Positions 27,072-36,525 are shown, counted from the stretch's first letter. The stretch is DNA of 64,000 nucleotides from Robertmurraya massiliosenegalensis JC6 (GCF_000311725.1 NZ_HE978517.1:94532-158531), one strand, 5' to 3'. Made by a program: numbers and translations. Notes: generated from the letters alone by a model not told the origin.

Positions 27072-28346
27072 TTGAAACGGATTCATTATAGCTGGATTAT
27101 ATTATGTATCACCTTTTTTGCCATTATCGCAGCGGGAATTACCCGCTCCTCTTCAGGGGTATTTATCGTCCCTTTTGAAGAAGATTTTGGCTGGGATCGC
27201 TCAGTCATTTCCTTTGCCTTTGCTATTAGTCTATTTCTCTATGGATTTTCCGGACCTTTCATGGCCGCCTTAGTTGATGTTATTGGACTCAAGAAAATGA
27301 TGTTATTAGCGATGGCTACACTAATTGCTGGCTTAGGACTTACCTTTTGGATGAATGAAGTGTGGCAGTTGATTCTCATCTGGGGAGTCATCATTGGACT
27401 TGGTTCAAGTTTGTTTTTAACGATCTTAAGTCCCCATATTGCCAATCGATGGTTCGTCAAAAAAAGGGGATTAGCTGTCGGCATCTTGACGGCGAGTACA
27501 GCAACAGGACAGTTAGTACTCCTTCCTGTATTAGCAGCCCTTGTTGAAGCTTATTCATGGCAATGGGCGATTGGTCTTATCCTCATTTTGAGCGTAGTTA
27601 TGTTTGCAATCATTCTCTTATTCATGAAAAGTTCACCAAAGGATATGGGCATTCTCCCTTATGGACTACTGGACGAACAACACGAAGAAGTGGATGTTAG
27701 GCAAAAGCGCAATCCGATCAGGATCGCTTTTTCAACCCTTTTTGATGCGATTAAAGTTAAAGAATTTTGGTTATTGGCAGGCAGTTTCTTCATTTGCGGT
27801 CTTTCAACAAGTGGATTAATTGGGACCCATTTCATTTCGTACTGCATCGGTTTTGGATTTACTGCTGTGACAGCTGCTTCCATGCTTTCCTTAATGGGTG
27901 TGTTTGATTTAATCGGAACGACTCTTTCTGGATGGCTTTCGGATCGCTTTGACAACCGCTGGCTTCTATTCTGGTATTACGGCCTGAGAGGTTTATCCCT
28001 ACTTATTCTTCCTTTTGCCTTAACACATGGATCTGTCACTCTTTTAATCATCTTTTCCATTTTTTATGGACTTGATTGGATCGCCACCGTTCCTCCAACT
28101 GTTAATATTTCAAGGCAAATCTTTGGTATAGAAAAAAGTGTGGTCATCTACGGTTGGATTTTTGCGGCCCATCAGGTAGGAGCAGCAGTTGCGGCGAGTG
28201 GCGCAGGCATAATATATAAGGTTTTTAACTCCTATTCCTGGGCATTTCTCATGGCTGGCGGTTTCTGCCTACTTGCTTGTTTATTTGTGATGGTTATCAA
28301 GAAGCAAGAAAAAGAGCTAGAAATTGGACCGTCTCATCAGATCTGA
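27072..28346 (+). CDS. MFS transporter, OxlT/monocarboxylate-like subfamily
   Basis: Major facilitator of 424 residues with twelve predicted helices. N-terminal motif TRSSSGVFIVPFEEDFGWDRSVISFAFAISLFLYGFSGP is typical of the oxalate/formate antiporter-like and monocarboxylate group. Motif-A-like sequences appear in the loops (ALVDVIGLKKMM and GWLSDRFDNRW). TTG start at 27072 after GAGGTGA. It is divergent from argS. The substrate is unknown; an organic acid is the family-based guess. Confidence 0.8.
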   Translation: MKRIHYSWIILCITFFAIIAAGITRSSSGVFIVPFEEDFGWDRSVISFAFAISLFLYGFSGPFMAALVDVIGLKKMMLLAMATLIAGLGLTFWMNEVWQLILIWGVIIGLGSSLFLTILSPHIANRWFVKKRGLAVGILTASTATGQLVLLPVLAALVEAYSWQWAIGLILILSVVMFAIILLFMKSSPKDMGILPYGLLDEQHEEVDVRQKRNPIRIAFSTLFDAIKVKEFWLLAGSFFICGLSTSGLIGTHFISYCIGFGFTAVTAASMLSLMGVFDLIGTTLSGWLSDRFDNRWLLFWYYGLRGLSLLILPFALTHGSVTLLIIFSIFYGLDWIATVPPTVNISRQIFGIEKSVVIYGWIFAAHQVGAAVAASGAGIIYKVFNSYSWAFLMAGGFCLLACLFVMVIKKQEKELEIGPSHQI

Positions 28347-28370
28347 CGTTAAGAACTCGGCGAGCTAGAA

Positions 28371-28480
28371 AGGAAAATAGAAGGAAATTTTCCGCTTAAT
28401 GAACAAATTGCAAAACAGCTTATAAAGGCGGAGAATTTCTGCCTATTGGCTCTAATATCGTGAAAATAGGTGATTTTCCG
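28371..28480. repeat. Dispersed repeat, copy C (diverged)
   Basis: The stretch keeps the order of copy B: AAGGAAATTTTCCGCTTAATGA, then about 35 bases on GGCGGAGAATTTCTGCCTATT, then GATTTTCCG. The match is recognisable but weaker than copies A and B. The whole 28347-28664 gap is non-coding; beyond this repeat I see only AT-rich sequence with no gene. Confidence 0.5.
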
Positions 28481-28664
28481 ATTACAACAATGGAGCAAAA
28501 TTTTAGAATGCGAGGAGAAAAATAAGCCATTTTTCCCCTCTTGCTTTATATTCGGGACTTTTCAGATTTTCCTTTTTTATACGGTGTAAAGTTATAAGTT
28601 CATTATGGCTTATCCACATATACCTCGATAAGTAGAGGACCTTGAACTATACTCGGATAGCGTC

Positions 28665-29315
28665 CTAATTATTAAAAGCAAGCCCCTTCTCAATCTTTAT
28701 CCCTTGCTGACTTGTTTGGATGATGACATCAAAATTTTCACTGTAAGGATGCATAAATAACTCGTACTGAATCCGACGCTCTGCATGGGATTGTCTTAAA
28801 TACTCCCCATCGGCTCCTCTTTCTATGATATCACGGTCCGTTCTTCTCTTCAGTTCTGTCTCTCCATCTGTGTAAAAGTAGATTTTCAGATCAAACAAAC
28901 GAGGATCTAAGAACGCCACACTCATCCCTTCAACGATCGTCACCTTCTTTTTCGCAGAAAGGAGTTCGCTTTTTTGATAATGAGTATCGATGGTATAGAG
29001 ATCTAAGCCCGTTCTTAACATCTGTACATCTCGTTCCAATGATGGTAAATGATGTGCTGCTGGATGACAAGCAGTCATTTTATAGTGATGTTTTTCATTT
29101 TGATCACTGTAGTCAATCATCGTATGCTTTCTTATATCTGAATTGATTATGTATGGATCCGTATTAAGATAAGCTACTTCCTCTTGGTTTAAATCCTGAA
29201 TCAATTGATTGGCAAAGGTTGTTTTTCCAGCTGCGCCATGACCAGATATTCCTATCATGATCTTTTTATCCCTAGCCTTGACGAAGTTGATTATTTCCTT
29301 TGTAAGCTCGATCAT
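28665..29315 (-). CDS. Uridine kinase-like P-loop kinase
   Basis: Protein of 216 residues in the uridine kinase/phosphoribulokinase-like P-loop family. Walker A is GISGHGAAGKTTF near residues 22-34, followed by a YLNTDPYI segment, an EGMSVAFLDPRLFDLKIYF strand and an Arg-rich lid (RRTDRDIIERG). It would phosphorylate a small substrate such as a nucleoside. Its start overlaps the stop of the lysozyme gene (ATGA). Exact substrate not readable. Confidence 0.75.
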   Translation of the reverse strand: MIELTKEIINFVKARDKKIMIGISGHGAAGKTTFANQLIQDLNQEEVAYLNTDPYIINSDIRKHTMIDYSDQNEKHHYKMTACHPAAHHLPSLERDVQMLRTGLDLYTIDTHYQKSELLSAKKKVTIVEGMSVAFLDPRLFDLKIYFYTDGETELKRRTDRDIIERGADGEYLRQSHAERRIQYELFMHPYSENFDVIIQTSQQGIKIEKGLAFNN

Positions 29316-30064
29316 TGTACCTTTCCTTTCTCGTTTCCATACTCCTCAAACTCTTTAACACTACCATTAAACACATTGACATCGATGAATTTCTCTTCAC
29401 CACTATAGCCTTCTAATTGCTCTCGATCTGTATACTGCCAAAACGTCCAGGTTCTTCCGTCTGGTAAGGAAGGTTCATTGAAAACATCTCGAATCCAAAT
29501 ATCGCATTGTTCGAAGCCATCTTTTATGTATAAGTCATACGCTTTATTTGTAGTGTAGAGAATCACTCGTTTCCCGTAGTGTTCTTCTAAAAGGTCTACC
29601 ATAACTTGTAACTCTCTCTCAACTTGTTCTCGATCAGGGGGATCTTTCTCTTTATCTCCATAAAATTCAACATCAATGACTGGTGGTAATGCATTTTCAT
29701 CAATAGGAACCGTTTTGATAAAGTTCTCTGCTTGTGTTTTACCTTCACTATCATAACTAAAGAAATGATAAGCCCCCTTTCGCAGATTGGTAGTAGTGGC
29801 TTCTTTCCAATTCTCCACAAAAAACCTATCGACAAAACTACTACCTTCAGTTGCCTTGATGAAAGCAAAGCTCATATCTTGCTCTTTAAGCCTCGACCAT
29901 TCAATCTCTCCTTGATAAGCTGAAACATCGATCCCTTTTATTGGATAGTGTTGAGAAGCAGATTGATTCGGAATATAAATTCCTTGAAGCCATAAAATGA
30001 TTATCAAAAGCGTAGCTAATACAATACTTCCAATCAAATAAGTAATCCATTTATGTTTTATCAT
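29312..30064 (-). CDS. GH25-family lysozyme (muramidase), membrane-anchored
   Basis: Protein of 250 residues with one N-terminal membrane segment (about residues 9-28) and a glycoside hydrolase 25 domain from about residue 44. Family residues are visible: GIDVSAYQGEIEW (catalytic-face Asp), FAFIKATEGSSFVD, LPPVIDVEFYG (the Asp-x-Glu motif), and a C-terminal TWTFWQYTD. It should cleave the MurNAc-GlcNAc bond of peptidoglycan. It sits in a three-gene operon between a small anchored protein and a nucleoside-kinase-like gene. Confidence 0.88.
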   Translation of the reverse strand: MIKHKWITYLIGSIVLATLLIIILWLQGIYIPNQSASQHYPIKGIDVSAYQGEIEWSRLKEQDMSFAFIKATEGSSFVDRFFVENWKEATTTNLRKGAYHFFSYDSEGKTQAENFIKTVPIDENALPPVIDVEFYGDKEKDPPDREQVERELQVMVDLLEEHYGKRVILYTTNKAYDLYIKDGFEQCDIWIRDVFNEPSLPDGRTWTFWQYTDREQLEGYSGEEKFIDVNVFNGSVKEFEEYGNEKGKVQ

Positions 30065-30067
30065 TCT

Positions 30068-30373
30068 CTAATATCCTTGTCCTTGATTAACATTGCTTAT
30101 CTTTACAAAAGTTTCAAGCTGCGTTCTGCCATTCTTTTTCTCCACGATTACAACAAAGCTAGCATCACTTGTTTTAACAGAATAGGCTTTTCCCCCGATA
30201 TAATCAAAATCTTCTATATCCCCGTCAAACAAATCTTCTACTACGGTCTGATCAGAAAGCATACGTTCCACCTCACCCTTCGTTCGCATCTCTGTATAAA
30301 TTTCCATTGGATTTAGCAACAGCAAGGCGAATGCTCCTAATAAAAATAAAATTACTTTTATCCATTTCCACAT
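30068..30373 (-). CDS. Small membrane-anchored protein of unknown function
   Basis: Protein of about 101 residues with one N-terminal helix (about residues 3-22, IKVILFLLGAFALLLL) and a soluble tail of mixed alpha/beta character. The ATG at 30373 is preferred because GAGGTGGG lies 8 bases upstream. It is the first gene of an operon with the GH25 lysozyme, separated by a few bases. I do not recognise a family. Confidence 0.6.
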   Translation of the reverse strand: MWKWIKVILFLLGAFALLLLNPMEIYTEMRTKGEVERMLSDQTVVEDLFDGDIEDFDYIGGKAYSVKTSDASFVVIVEKKNGRTQLETFVKISNVNQGQGY

Positions 30374-30493
30374 ATAAAAATCCCACCTCACATCTCAATT
30401 TTTATTAGTGTTTTTCTAGTTTCAATCCTGACATCTGCGCAGGAAGGTTTATATAGTAAAGTAACTCTCAAACTAGTTCATCTTTTTGAAAGC

Positions 30494-30530
30494 AAAATGC
30501 CTATTTGGTTAATTGTACCAAATAGGCATG
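30494..30530 (-). terminator. Terminator after the ABC exporter operon
   Basis: Perfect 12-bp stem ATGCCTATTTGG / CCAAATAGGCAT, followed on the minus strand by TTTTGCTTT. Confidence 0.75.
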
Positions 30531-30596
30531 AATTTGTGACTTCCTATTCAATTTCCGCATACTTTTTTCTTTCATCTAGTATTGCATCTAAACCCA

Positions 30597-32207
30597 TTAT
30601 CCGGCAATGTCCCGTTTGTTAAAGCCTGTAAAACCAACTACCATTAAAACTATCGCAATCAACGTTAAGATTATCAACACTATGGTATTCCCGTCATCTA
30701 CTGGAATTTGTGGGACATATTCAAAGACAGAGATGTTATTCATCCAATCTGGAAAATCGAGCAGTCCACTGAGATAGACAACAACAAAACAATAAACAAC
30801 ATAGAGCCATATTAAACCTGTCAACTTTGGAAATGCCCCGACTAGTAAAATAACTAAACCAATAACAGCCCATATCGCTGGCAAATATACATATGCTGAA
30901 GCAAAAGTTGTACTAAATGATAATGCCTCATCCATCACTGTCCCACTAACTGACCATAGCCCTAAGGCAACAAGTGATTGCATGAGAAAGCTTACAACAA
31001 CCGCTAAGAAGCTGTGACTCGCTAATATACGAGTTCGTGATACTGCACGACTGTAAAAATTTTCTGTGAGGTTTTTCGTTTCTTCAGCCTTTAATTTTAG
31101 AACGACCATTACAGCTGGAACAAGGCTTATCAAAGACATAATTGCCATTAGCAATGTAATAAATTGCTCCGTCAGCGTGTAATCCGAATCGACTTCAACA
31201 AATGCTTGCATAAGTTCAATGTCAGCAAAGTATGTTTCTAAATCTCCTAAAATGGCTCCAAATGAACTACTCAAAGCAAATAATCCAATCGCCCACGCAA
31301 TTATATTGGTTTGTTGTAGCCTGAAAGTAAGCCCTAATGTTGTTTGTAAAAAAGTTGAAGCATGTGTGTTACCTTTCCTTGCAGCAATAAAACCAGACCC
31401 TAAATCTCGTATAGAATGTAAATAAATTGCGGCAGCTCCAAATAAAATGGCAACGATAATGGATAATAATACCGGCCACCAATCATTCTCTACGAATACT
31501 CCCGTTCTGACGGACCAGCCAAGTGGTGATATCCATGACAAAGTATCGCTACTCACATCTCCTATTGCTCGAACAAGATAAGCGATGATCAACAACATAA
31601 AAGAGAACATGGTCGTTCCTCTTGAAGTTTCAGTAAGCTGAGCAAAGACCGCGGTAAAGGCTGCAAATAATAGACCTGTTGCCCCTAAAATGGAACCATA
31701 TAAGAAAGAACCTTCTGCATGGATGCCTTCTATTCCTAAGGATGCTAAACCAATCCCTGTTAATAAAGCGAGCAATACATGGGTCGATACGATAACGATC
31801 ATGACCGCACTAGCATAGGAGAGTCGGCCAACAGCAAGTGCACGAATCATTTCAACACGTCCATCCTCTTCTTCCCCTCGGGTAGCCCGCCCGACAAGCA
31901 GTATACTCATGATCGCTACGGCAATTGCAGTAAAAAGCAACATTTCATTGGCAAACATCGTACCGATAGAATGCACGTATGCTTCTACTTCATATCCTGG
32001 TCCAAGCATCGCCACCATCGCTGGATTATCCATTGTCATAGATGCAGCTTGCCTGGACTGATCATCGCCATAAACTTCTGGGTAGAATGCGGCAACTGAC
32101 AAGGTAATTCCAAGTAAACTAATTAACCAAACAAGAATTTTAAACCGCTGTTGTCTGAAAATGAACGCTGTTAAATGCTTGGTTCCTTTAAAATACTTCT
32201 CGTACAT
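30597..32207 (-). CDS. ABC exporter permease (antibiotic-exporter type)
   Basis: Permease of 536 residues with about twelve hydrophobic segments in two halves, like the long single-chain permeases of bacterial antibiotic exporters (TnrB/tetronasin-exporter-like). MFANEMLLFTAIAVAIMSILLVGRATRGEEEDGRVEMIRALAVGR in the first half is characteristic. It overlaps the ATPase gene by one base. The cargo is unknown; a drug or lipid-active compound is inferred from the family and from the divergent TetR gene. Confidence 0.78.
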   Translation of the reverse strand: MYEKYFKGTKHLTAFIFRQQRFKILVWLISLLGITLSVAAFYPEVYGDDQSRQAASMTMDNPAMVAMLGPGYEVEAYVHSIGTMFANEMLLFTAIAVAIMSILLVGRATRGEEEDGRVEMIRALAVGRLSYASAVMIVIVSTHVLLALLTGIGLASLGIEGIHAEGSFLYGSILGATGLLFAAFTAVFAQLTETSRGTTMFSFMLLIIAYLVRAIGDVSSDTLSWISPLGWSVRTGVFVENDWWPVLLSIIVAILFGAAAIYLHSIRDLGSGFIAARKGNTHASTFLQTTLGLTFRLQQTNIIAWAIGLFALSSSFGAILGDLETYFADIELMQAFVEVDSDYTLTEQFITLLMAIMSLISLVPAVMVVLKLKAEETKNLTENFYSRAVSRTRILASHSFLAVVVSFLMQSLVALGLWSVSGTVMDEALSFSTTFASAYVYLPAIWAVIGLVILLVGAFPKLTGLIWLYVVYCFVVVYLSGLLDFPDWMNNISVFEYVPQIPVDDGNTIVLIILTLIAIVLMVVGFTGFNKRDIAG

Positions 32208-33121
32208 TATAACGACCCCGCTGCCCTAGAGTTAGAGTGTGGTGTACCTTGATAATGACGCATAAATAAATCTTCTAATGTTGGTGGGGCACTTTCTAAT
32301 TTTAAAATCCCAAACCCACTAATATAACGAATGACTGAATCAAGTTCATCTGTATCCACCTGGAAAGTAAGCTCTAAATCTATTTCCTTCAAATTGTAAA
32401 TTCCTTTTAGTTTGTTTAGAGAATCTATTTGTTCTTTCGTTTTAATTGTTAAATGAGTACGAGTTAAATGTCTTAATTCATCTAATGTTCCAGTTTCAAT
32501 GATCTTCCCTTGACGGATAATGCCTACCCGATCACATAATTTTTCGACCTCTGATAATATGTGACTGGATAATAATACACTTTTACCAGCCTTTTTTGCC
32601 TCCACCACACATTCCTGAAAGATATGTTCCATCAACGGATCAAGTCCTGATGTTGGCTCATCTAAAATATAAAGATCCGCATCCGATGCAAATGCAGCGA
32701 TTAACGCCACCTTTTGTCGATTCCCTTTCGAATACGTCCTACTTTTTTTGGTTGGATCAAAATCAAATTTCTTTATTAAACTTTCTCGTCTTTCCTGATT
32801 TGTGCTTCCATTCATTTTCATAAAGAGATCAATCACTTCGCCACCAGTCAAATTTGGCCATAGATTCACATCACCTGGCACATATGCAATACGTTTATGA
32901 ATGTCAACAGCATCCGACCATGCATCCTTACCAAAAATTTTGGCCTCACCTTGGGACGCCTTTAACATTCCGAGTAATATTCGGATAGTGGTTGATTTCC
33001 CTGCCCCATTCGGACCTATAAAACCGTAAACTTCTCCCTCCTTTACTTCCATATTCACACCATCTAATGCCGTAAATTTTCCAAATCTTTTTGTTAAATT
33101 AGTTGTGTTTAATATCGACAT
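32207..33121 (-). CDS. ABC exporter ATP-binding protein
   Basis: ATPase of 304 residues. Walker A GPNGAGKST near residues 37-45, signature YSKGNRQKVALIAAF (SKGNRQK instead of SGGQ, common in this exporter group), Walker B LYILDEPTSGLDP, and SSHILSEVEKLC with the switch His. A C-terminal extension follows. It powers the permease encoded immediately downstream. The upstream gap holds an AGTTCAT...ATGAACT dyad that could be the operator of the divergent TetR regulator. Confidence 0.88.
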   Translation of the reverse strand: MSILNTTNLTKRFGKFTALDGVNMEVKEGEVYGFIGPNGAGKSTTIRILLGMLKASQGEAKIFGKDAWSDAVDIHKRIAYVPGDVNLWPNLTGGEVIDLFMKMNGSTNQERRESLIKKFDFDPTKKSRTYSKGNRQKVALIAAFASDADLYILDEPTSGLDPLMEHIFQECVVEAKKAGKSVLLSSHILSEVEKLCDRVGIIRQGKIIETGTLDELRHLTRTHLTIKTKEQIDSLNKLKGIYNLKEIDLELTFQVDTDELDSVIRYISGFGILKLESAPPTLEDLFMRHYQGTPHSNSRAAGSL

Positions 33122-33164
33122 CTATATTACTCCTCTCGATAATTATGAAATATATTTATCTTTA

Positions 33165-33213
33165 TAGTTCATTATATACAAAATTAATCCAATACTCAAT
33201 AATTTATGAACTA
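33165..33213. promoter_or_regulatory. Dyad between ABC exporter and TetR gene, candidate operator
   Basis: TAGTTCAT (33165-33172) and ATGAACTA (33206-33213) form an 8-bp inverted repeat in an AT-rich divergent promoter region. The half-sites are 33 bases apart, so these may be two half-operators rather than one site. Confidence 0.4.
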
Positions 33214-33266
33214 TCTTTATTGTTACATTTCAGATTTTTTATTAAACTAACATTGAGGTGACAGAA

Positions 33267-33851
33267 ATGGATGGTTTTGAAAAACGGAGAGAGCAAAAGA
33301 AAAAAAAAATAATAGAAGCTGCATATGCGCTCTTTATGGAATTTGGAATACAAAAAGTATCTGTGGCAGAAATCGCCAATAAGGCAAATGTATCTCAAGT
33401 CACGATATATAATTACTTTGAAAACAAAGATAATTTAGTCCGTATCGTTTTTAAATACTTTGTCGATCAAATATGGAATGAACAAAAGCTAGCATTAGAA
33501 AGCGACATTCCATTTGATGAAAAAATAAAAGGAATTATTTTTGATAAAGGAATGCATGCTAGTCAAATTAGCACACGATTTTTTCAAGACTTTATGAAGG
33601 ATTATGCTAGTGGGCAAAGTTATGTCGAAGAAGTGTATGTAAACGAGGCACTCCCTCTCCTCATTAAACTTTTTGACGAAGGTAGATTACAGGGTTACAT
33701 AGATCCTACTGTATCCAATGAGGCGATATTATTCTATTTGCAAATGTTTCAACTATATCTACAGCGTGAAGAGGCAACCCAAGCTATACTCCCCATTGCA
33801 GAAGAACTCACAAAGCTATTCTTTTATGGCATAGCCGGAAAAAAAGACTAA
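33267..33851 (+). CDS. TetR-family regulator of the divergent ABC exporter
   Basis: Regulator of about 194 residues. The N-terminal TetR helix-turn-helix is SVAEIANKANVSQVTIYNYFENKDNLVRI near residues 30-58, followed by a helical ligand-binding domain. The ATG at 33267 is chosen because GAGGTGA lies 5 bases upstream; the GTG nine bases earlier lies within that site. Divergence from the exporter suggests local repression. It ends immediately before the tandem 30-bp repeat. Confidence 0.82.
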   Translation: MDGFEKRREQKKKKIIEAAYALFMEFGIQKVSVAEIANKANVSQVTIYNYFENKDNLVRIVFKYFVDQIWNEQKLALESDIPFDEKIKGIIFDKGMHASQISTRFFQDFMKDYASGQSYVEEVYVNEALPLLIKLFDEGRLQGYIDPTVSNEAILFYLQMFQLYLQREEATQAILPIAEELTKLFFYGIAGKKD

Positions 33852-33852
33852 A

Positions 33853-33912
33853 TGGAACACAGGGACAGGTTCACTGTCCCTCTGGAACACAGGGACAGGT
33901 TCACTGTCCCTC
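33853..33912. repeat. Perfect tandem duplication of a 30-bp palindromic unit
   Basis: Two identical 30-base units each contain the hairpin GGGACAG-GTTCA-CTGTCCC. They directly follow the TetR stop codon. Such GGGACAG...CTGTCCC palindromes resemble REP-like elements found scattered in Bacillus genomes, sometimes mobilised by Y1-type transposases. No transposase is nearby. Either unit could act as a weak terminator. Confidence 0.75.
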
Positions 33913-33990
33913 TTATGTGTAGAACAAAACTAGAAAAATGATTTTGATTCTCACATTAGCAATTTAGCTACTGTTTAAAGAAAAATCCCT

Positions 33991-34905
33991 CTAATCACCA
34001 ACATGGAGATTACGTTTAATCTCATCTATTTTGGTCATCAATCTTGTCCGCAACTCTTTAGGTTTAATTTCCTCTAACATTGTTCCAAAGGAGAGCAAAT
34101 AACTATCTAACCAAGCGCCAATCGGAAAATGAGCGTTTACGGTGAAGGAGCCATCTTCATTCACTGTAATCATGTGGTCAGAAAATTCGTCATATACCCT
34201 ATAAGCTCCTTTAGAAGCTATTCTTAGCATAACGGGAATCGATGAGTTTGATACTTGGTTTTCCGCATTTCCAATCGCACTAGAAGGAGCTTCGCGACTA
34301 AATGATTGATTTGTAACAACCAACTCTCGCATTCGACTAACTTTGAAAATCCGAAAATCCTTTTTCGCTAAACAATAGCCAGAAACATACCACGCATTCC
34401 ACTTGAATAACAGTTGAAGGGGCTCAATATTTCGCTCGCTTTTTACTCCTTCAGAATTAAAGTAGCTAAAACAGATCACTAAGTTCTGGATAATTGCACC
34501 TCGTAATGAAGCAAATAACTGTTTATTTTCCTGCTCACTTCCCCAAGGGGAAAAATCGACGTCTATCCAATTTGTTGTATTCTTTTTAAATAAACGTGAT
34601 AGCTTTTCTAGAATATCGTCACTATATTGAAAACCAGTGACCTCCAGCGTTTGTAATCCCATTAAAATATCTTCCTGTTCATCGCTTGATAAAAGGGAAG
34701 TATTAAAGGAATAACCCTCTAATAGGGAAATTCCTCCTCCCTTTCCTTTACTCGCATAAATGGGTATCCCTGCACCACTTAACACATCTACATCTCTATA
34801 AATTGTTCTAGTTGATACTTCAAAATGCTCTGCCAATTCTTTTGCCGTAATGGTTTTTCTGTCTAATAGCATATAAATAATTTCAAAATGCCGATTGATA
34901 GGCAT
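33991..34905 (-). CDS. HTH/WYL-domain transcriptional regulator (YafY type)
   Basis: Regulator of 304 residues. An HTH_11-type N-terminal domain (RKTITAKELAEHFEVSTRTIYRDVDVLSGAGIPIYA) is followed by a WYL domain around residues 135-215 (WNAWYVSGYCLAKKDFRIFKVSRM) and a WCX-like C-terminal part. WYL proteins sense ligands or nucleic acids and control stress or defence genes. It precedes a MazG-like gene and a DNA glycosylase gene on the same strand but in a downstream position, so co-regulation is uncertain. Confidence 0.82.
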   Translation of the reverse strand: MPINRHFEIIYMLLDRKTITAKELAEHFEVSTRTIYRDVDVLSGAGIPIYASKGKGGGISLLEGYSFNTSLLSSDEQEDILMGLQTLEVTGFQYSDDILEKLSRLFKKNTTNWIDVDFSPWGSEQENKQLFASLRGAIIQNLVICFSYFNSEGVKSERNIEPLQLLFKWNAWYVSGYCLAKKDFRIFKVSRMRELVVTNQSFSREAPSSAIGNAENQVSNSSIPVMLRIASKGAYRVYDEFSDHMITVNEDGSFTVNAHFPIGAWLDSYLLSFGTMLEEIKPKELRTRLMTKIDEIKRNLHVGD

Positions 34906-34932
34906 AAGAGAGCCTCCCTAAAGAAACAATTC

Positions 34933-35247
34933 TTACATTAATTGTTTTTCTTTTGTTTCTAGAAATTTCTCCAAAGCATACTTGCTATCAATGCCTATTC
35001 GGTTTGCTAGAATAATCAACCACCAGATAGATTCACCAATCTTATCCATTAGTTCTGCTTTTGGTTCACTTCCTGTCGGCCATCTTCCTTGTTGAGCCAT
35101 CGTTAAACGTCCAACCAATGCTGCATCCGTGAGAAAGGCAAGTGCATCCTCCTCTACAGACCATTCTGTGCCATGATACTCTTTTTCTAATTGATGATAT
35201 GCCTTTCTTATCTGTAATGATCGTTCAATTGCTTCCTGCATAGTCAT
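34933..35247 (-). CDS. MazG-like helical protein
   Basis: Protein of about 104 residues. The helices contain EKEYHGTEWSVEEDALAFLTDAALVGRLTMAQQGRW and DKIGESIWWLIILANRIGI, which looks like a MazG-like/all-alpha NTP pyrophosphatase fold, with acidic residues fitting metal binding. The ATG at 35247 is chosen because GAGGTG lies 6 bases before it; a longer reading would run into the upstream gene. It is probably co-transcribed with the DNA glycosylase gene. The fold assignment is moderate. Confidence 0.6.
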   Translation of the reverse strand: MTMQEAIERSLQIRKAYHQLEKEYHGTEWSVEEDALAFLTDAALVGRLTMAQQGRWPTGSEPKAELMDKIGESIWWLIILANRIGIDSKYALEKFLETKEKQLM

Positions 35248-35260
35248 ATTTAACACCTCA

Positions 35261-35821
35261 TTATTTATTATAAGTATGGTAGGGACATGTTTTAATATGG
35301 TCATCGACCATACCAATTGCTTGCATAAAAGAATACATGGTTACTGGACCTACAAATTTGAATCCCCGTCTCTTTAAATCCTTACTGATTTGTTTTGATA
35401 ACTCTGATTCAGCTGGAATTTGTGACTCAGAATCCCAATTATGAATAATTGGTTCAAAATCTACGTATTGCCAGAGAAAATTTGAAAAACTCCCAAATTC
35501 CTCTTGTAGCTTCATGATCGCTTTGGCATTATCTCGAATAGATTTAAGCTTTGCGAAGTGCTTAATTACATTTTCATGTTCTTTAATATTTTCCAATTCT
35601 GCATCGGTTAGGTCCGAGCAATATTTAATATCAAAGTTATGAAATGCTTTTTTATAACCCTCTCTTTTTGCTAAAACAATACTCCAAGATAATCCTGCTT
35701 GTGCTCCTTCCAAAGTAAGCATTTCAAAAATATACCGGTCATCTGTATTTGGTACACACCATTCTTTGTCATGATACACCTGCATAAGTTGGTTATCTCC
35801 AGGCCAAGAACATGTCTTCAT
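35261..35821 (-). CDS. tag: DNA-3-methyladenine glycosylase I (Tag family)
   Basis: Base-excision repair enzyme of about 186 residues that removes 3-methyladenine. The family start CSWPGDNQLMQVYHDKEWC provides the zinc-binding Cys and His, and the C-terminal DDHIKTCPYH supplies the remaining zinc ligands. The active-site region FEMLTLEGAQAGLSWSIVLAKREGYKKAF is typical. The ATG at 35821 follows GAGGAG with a 7-base spacer. A short MazG-like gene follows. Confidence 0.9.
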   Translation of the reverse strand: MKTCSWPGDNQLMQVYHDKEWCVPNTDDRYIFEMLTLEGAQAGLSWSIVLAKREGYKKAFHNFDIKYCSDLTDAELENIKEHENVIKHFAKLKSIRDNAKAIMKLQEEFGSFSNFLWQYVDFEPIIHNWDSESQIPAESELSKQISKDLKRRGFKFVGPVTMYSFMQAIGMVDDHIKTCPYHTYNK

Positions 35822-36010
35822 TTTATTACTCCTCATCGATCTTTTTTTCATCACTATATCATTCTTAATATGACAATAGTCTGTCATATTAAAAATAGAT
35901 TTTCTCTGTTAGTTGATCATATATACTTTTATAAAAAGATTCATGTTTATTTTTTTATAACATGTTACATTTCGAATGTAGTGACAAATAACCAATAAGG
36001 TGGAGAGAAC

Positions 36011-36466
36011 ATGGAGATGAAAATGCGAGTGGAAACTCTTCCAAATTATCGCCTTGCCTATGTCCGGAAGGTGGGGCCATATGGAAATGAGAATATGGAA
36101 GCAATGGAGCAATTAAAAGACTGGGCGGCTAGGAACAACCTTATGTCATCTGCGCTTATTTTCGGTATCCCACAGGATAATCCTACAATAACACTACCTG
36201 AAAATTGTAGATATGACGCATGTGTCGTGATTACAAATGATTTTAAATTGGACGTCGGTTCCATCGCTGAAACAGAATTTTCTGGAGGGAAATATGCTGT
36301 TTTTTTAGTGAAACATACAGAGGATGCGATTCAACAGGCATGGATAGACATCTTTACTATTATAGAAAATAGCAACTATCAAATGGACAATAAACCGATT
36401 ATAGAAAGATACACTGCAGATATGATTTCTCATGATTATTGTGAACTATGCGTTCCCTTGATTTAA
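36011..36466 (+). CDS. GyrI/SbmC-like small-molecule-binding protein
   Basis: Stand-alone effector-binding protein of 151 residues in the GyrI-like superfamily. LPNYRLAYVRKVGPYGNENMEAMEQLKDWA, YDACVVITNDF and the FSGGKYAVFLVKHTEDAIQQAWIDIF segment are typical. Relatives bind hydrophobic drugs or inhibit DNA gyrase; others act as hydrolases of toxic compounds. Two AraC regulators in this window carry the same domain. The ATG at 36011 follows GGTGGAG. Confidence 0.78.
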   Translation: MEMKMRVETLPNYRLAYVRKVGPYGNENMEAMEQLKDWAARNNLMSSALIFGIPQDNPTITLPENCRYDACVVITNDFKLDVGSIAETEFSGGKYAVFLVKHTEDAIQQAWIDIFTIIENSNYQMDNKPIIERYTADMISHDYCELCVPLI

Positions 36467-36525
36467 TTCCAGCATTTACTTCGAAGTTTTATCAGAAAAT
36501 CCTACGATAAATTTGTGTAAATATT

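Noticed and set aside
35699-35998. 99-codon plus-strand frame opposite the tag gene
   Set aside because: Antisense to the conserved zinc-binding glycosylase; Cys/His/Phe-rich shadow composition.
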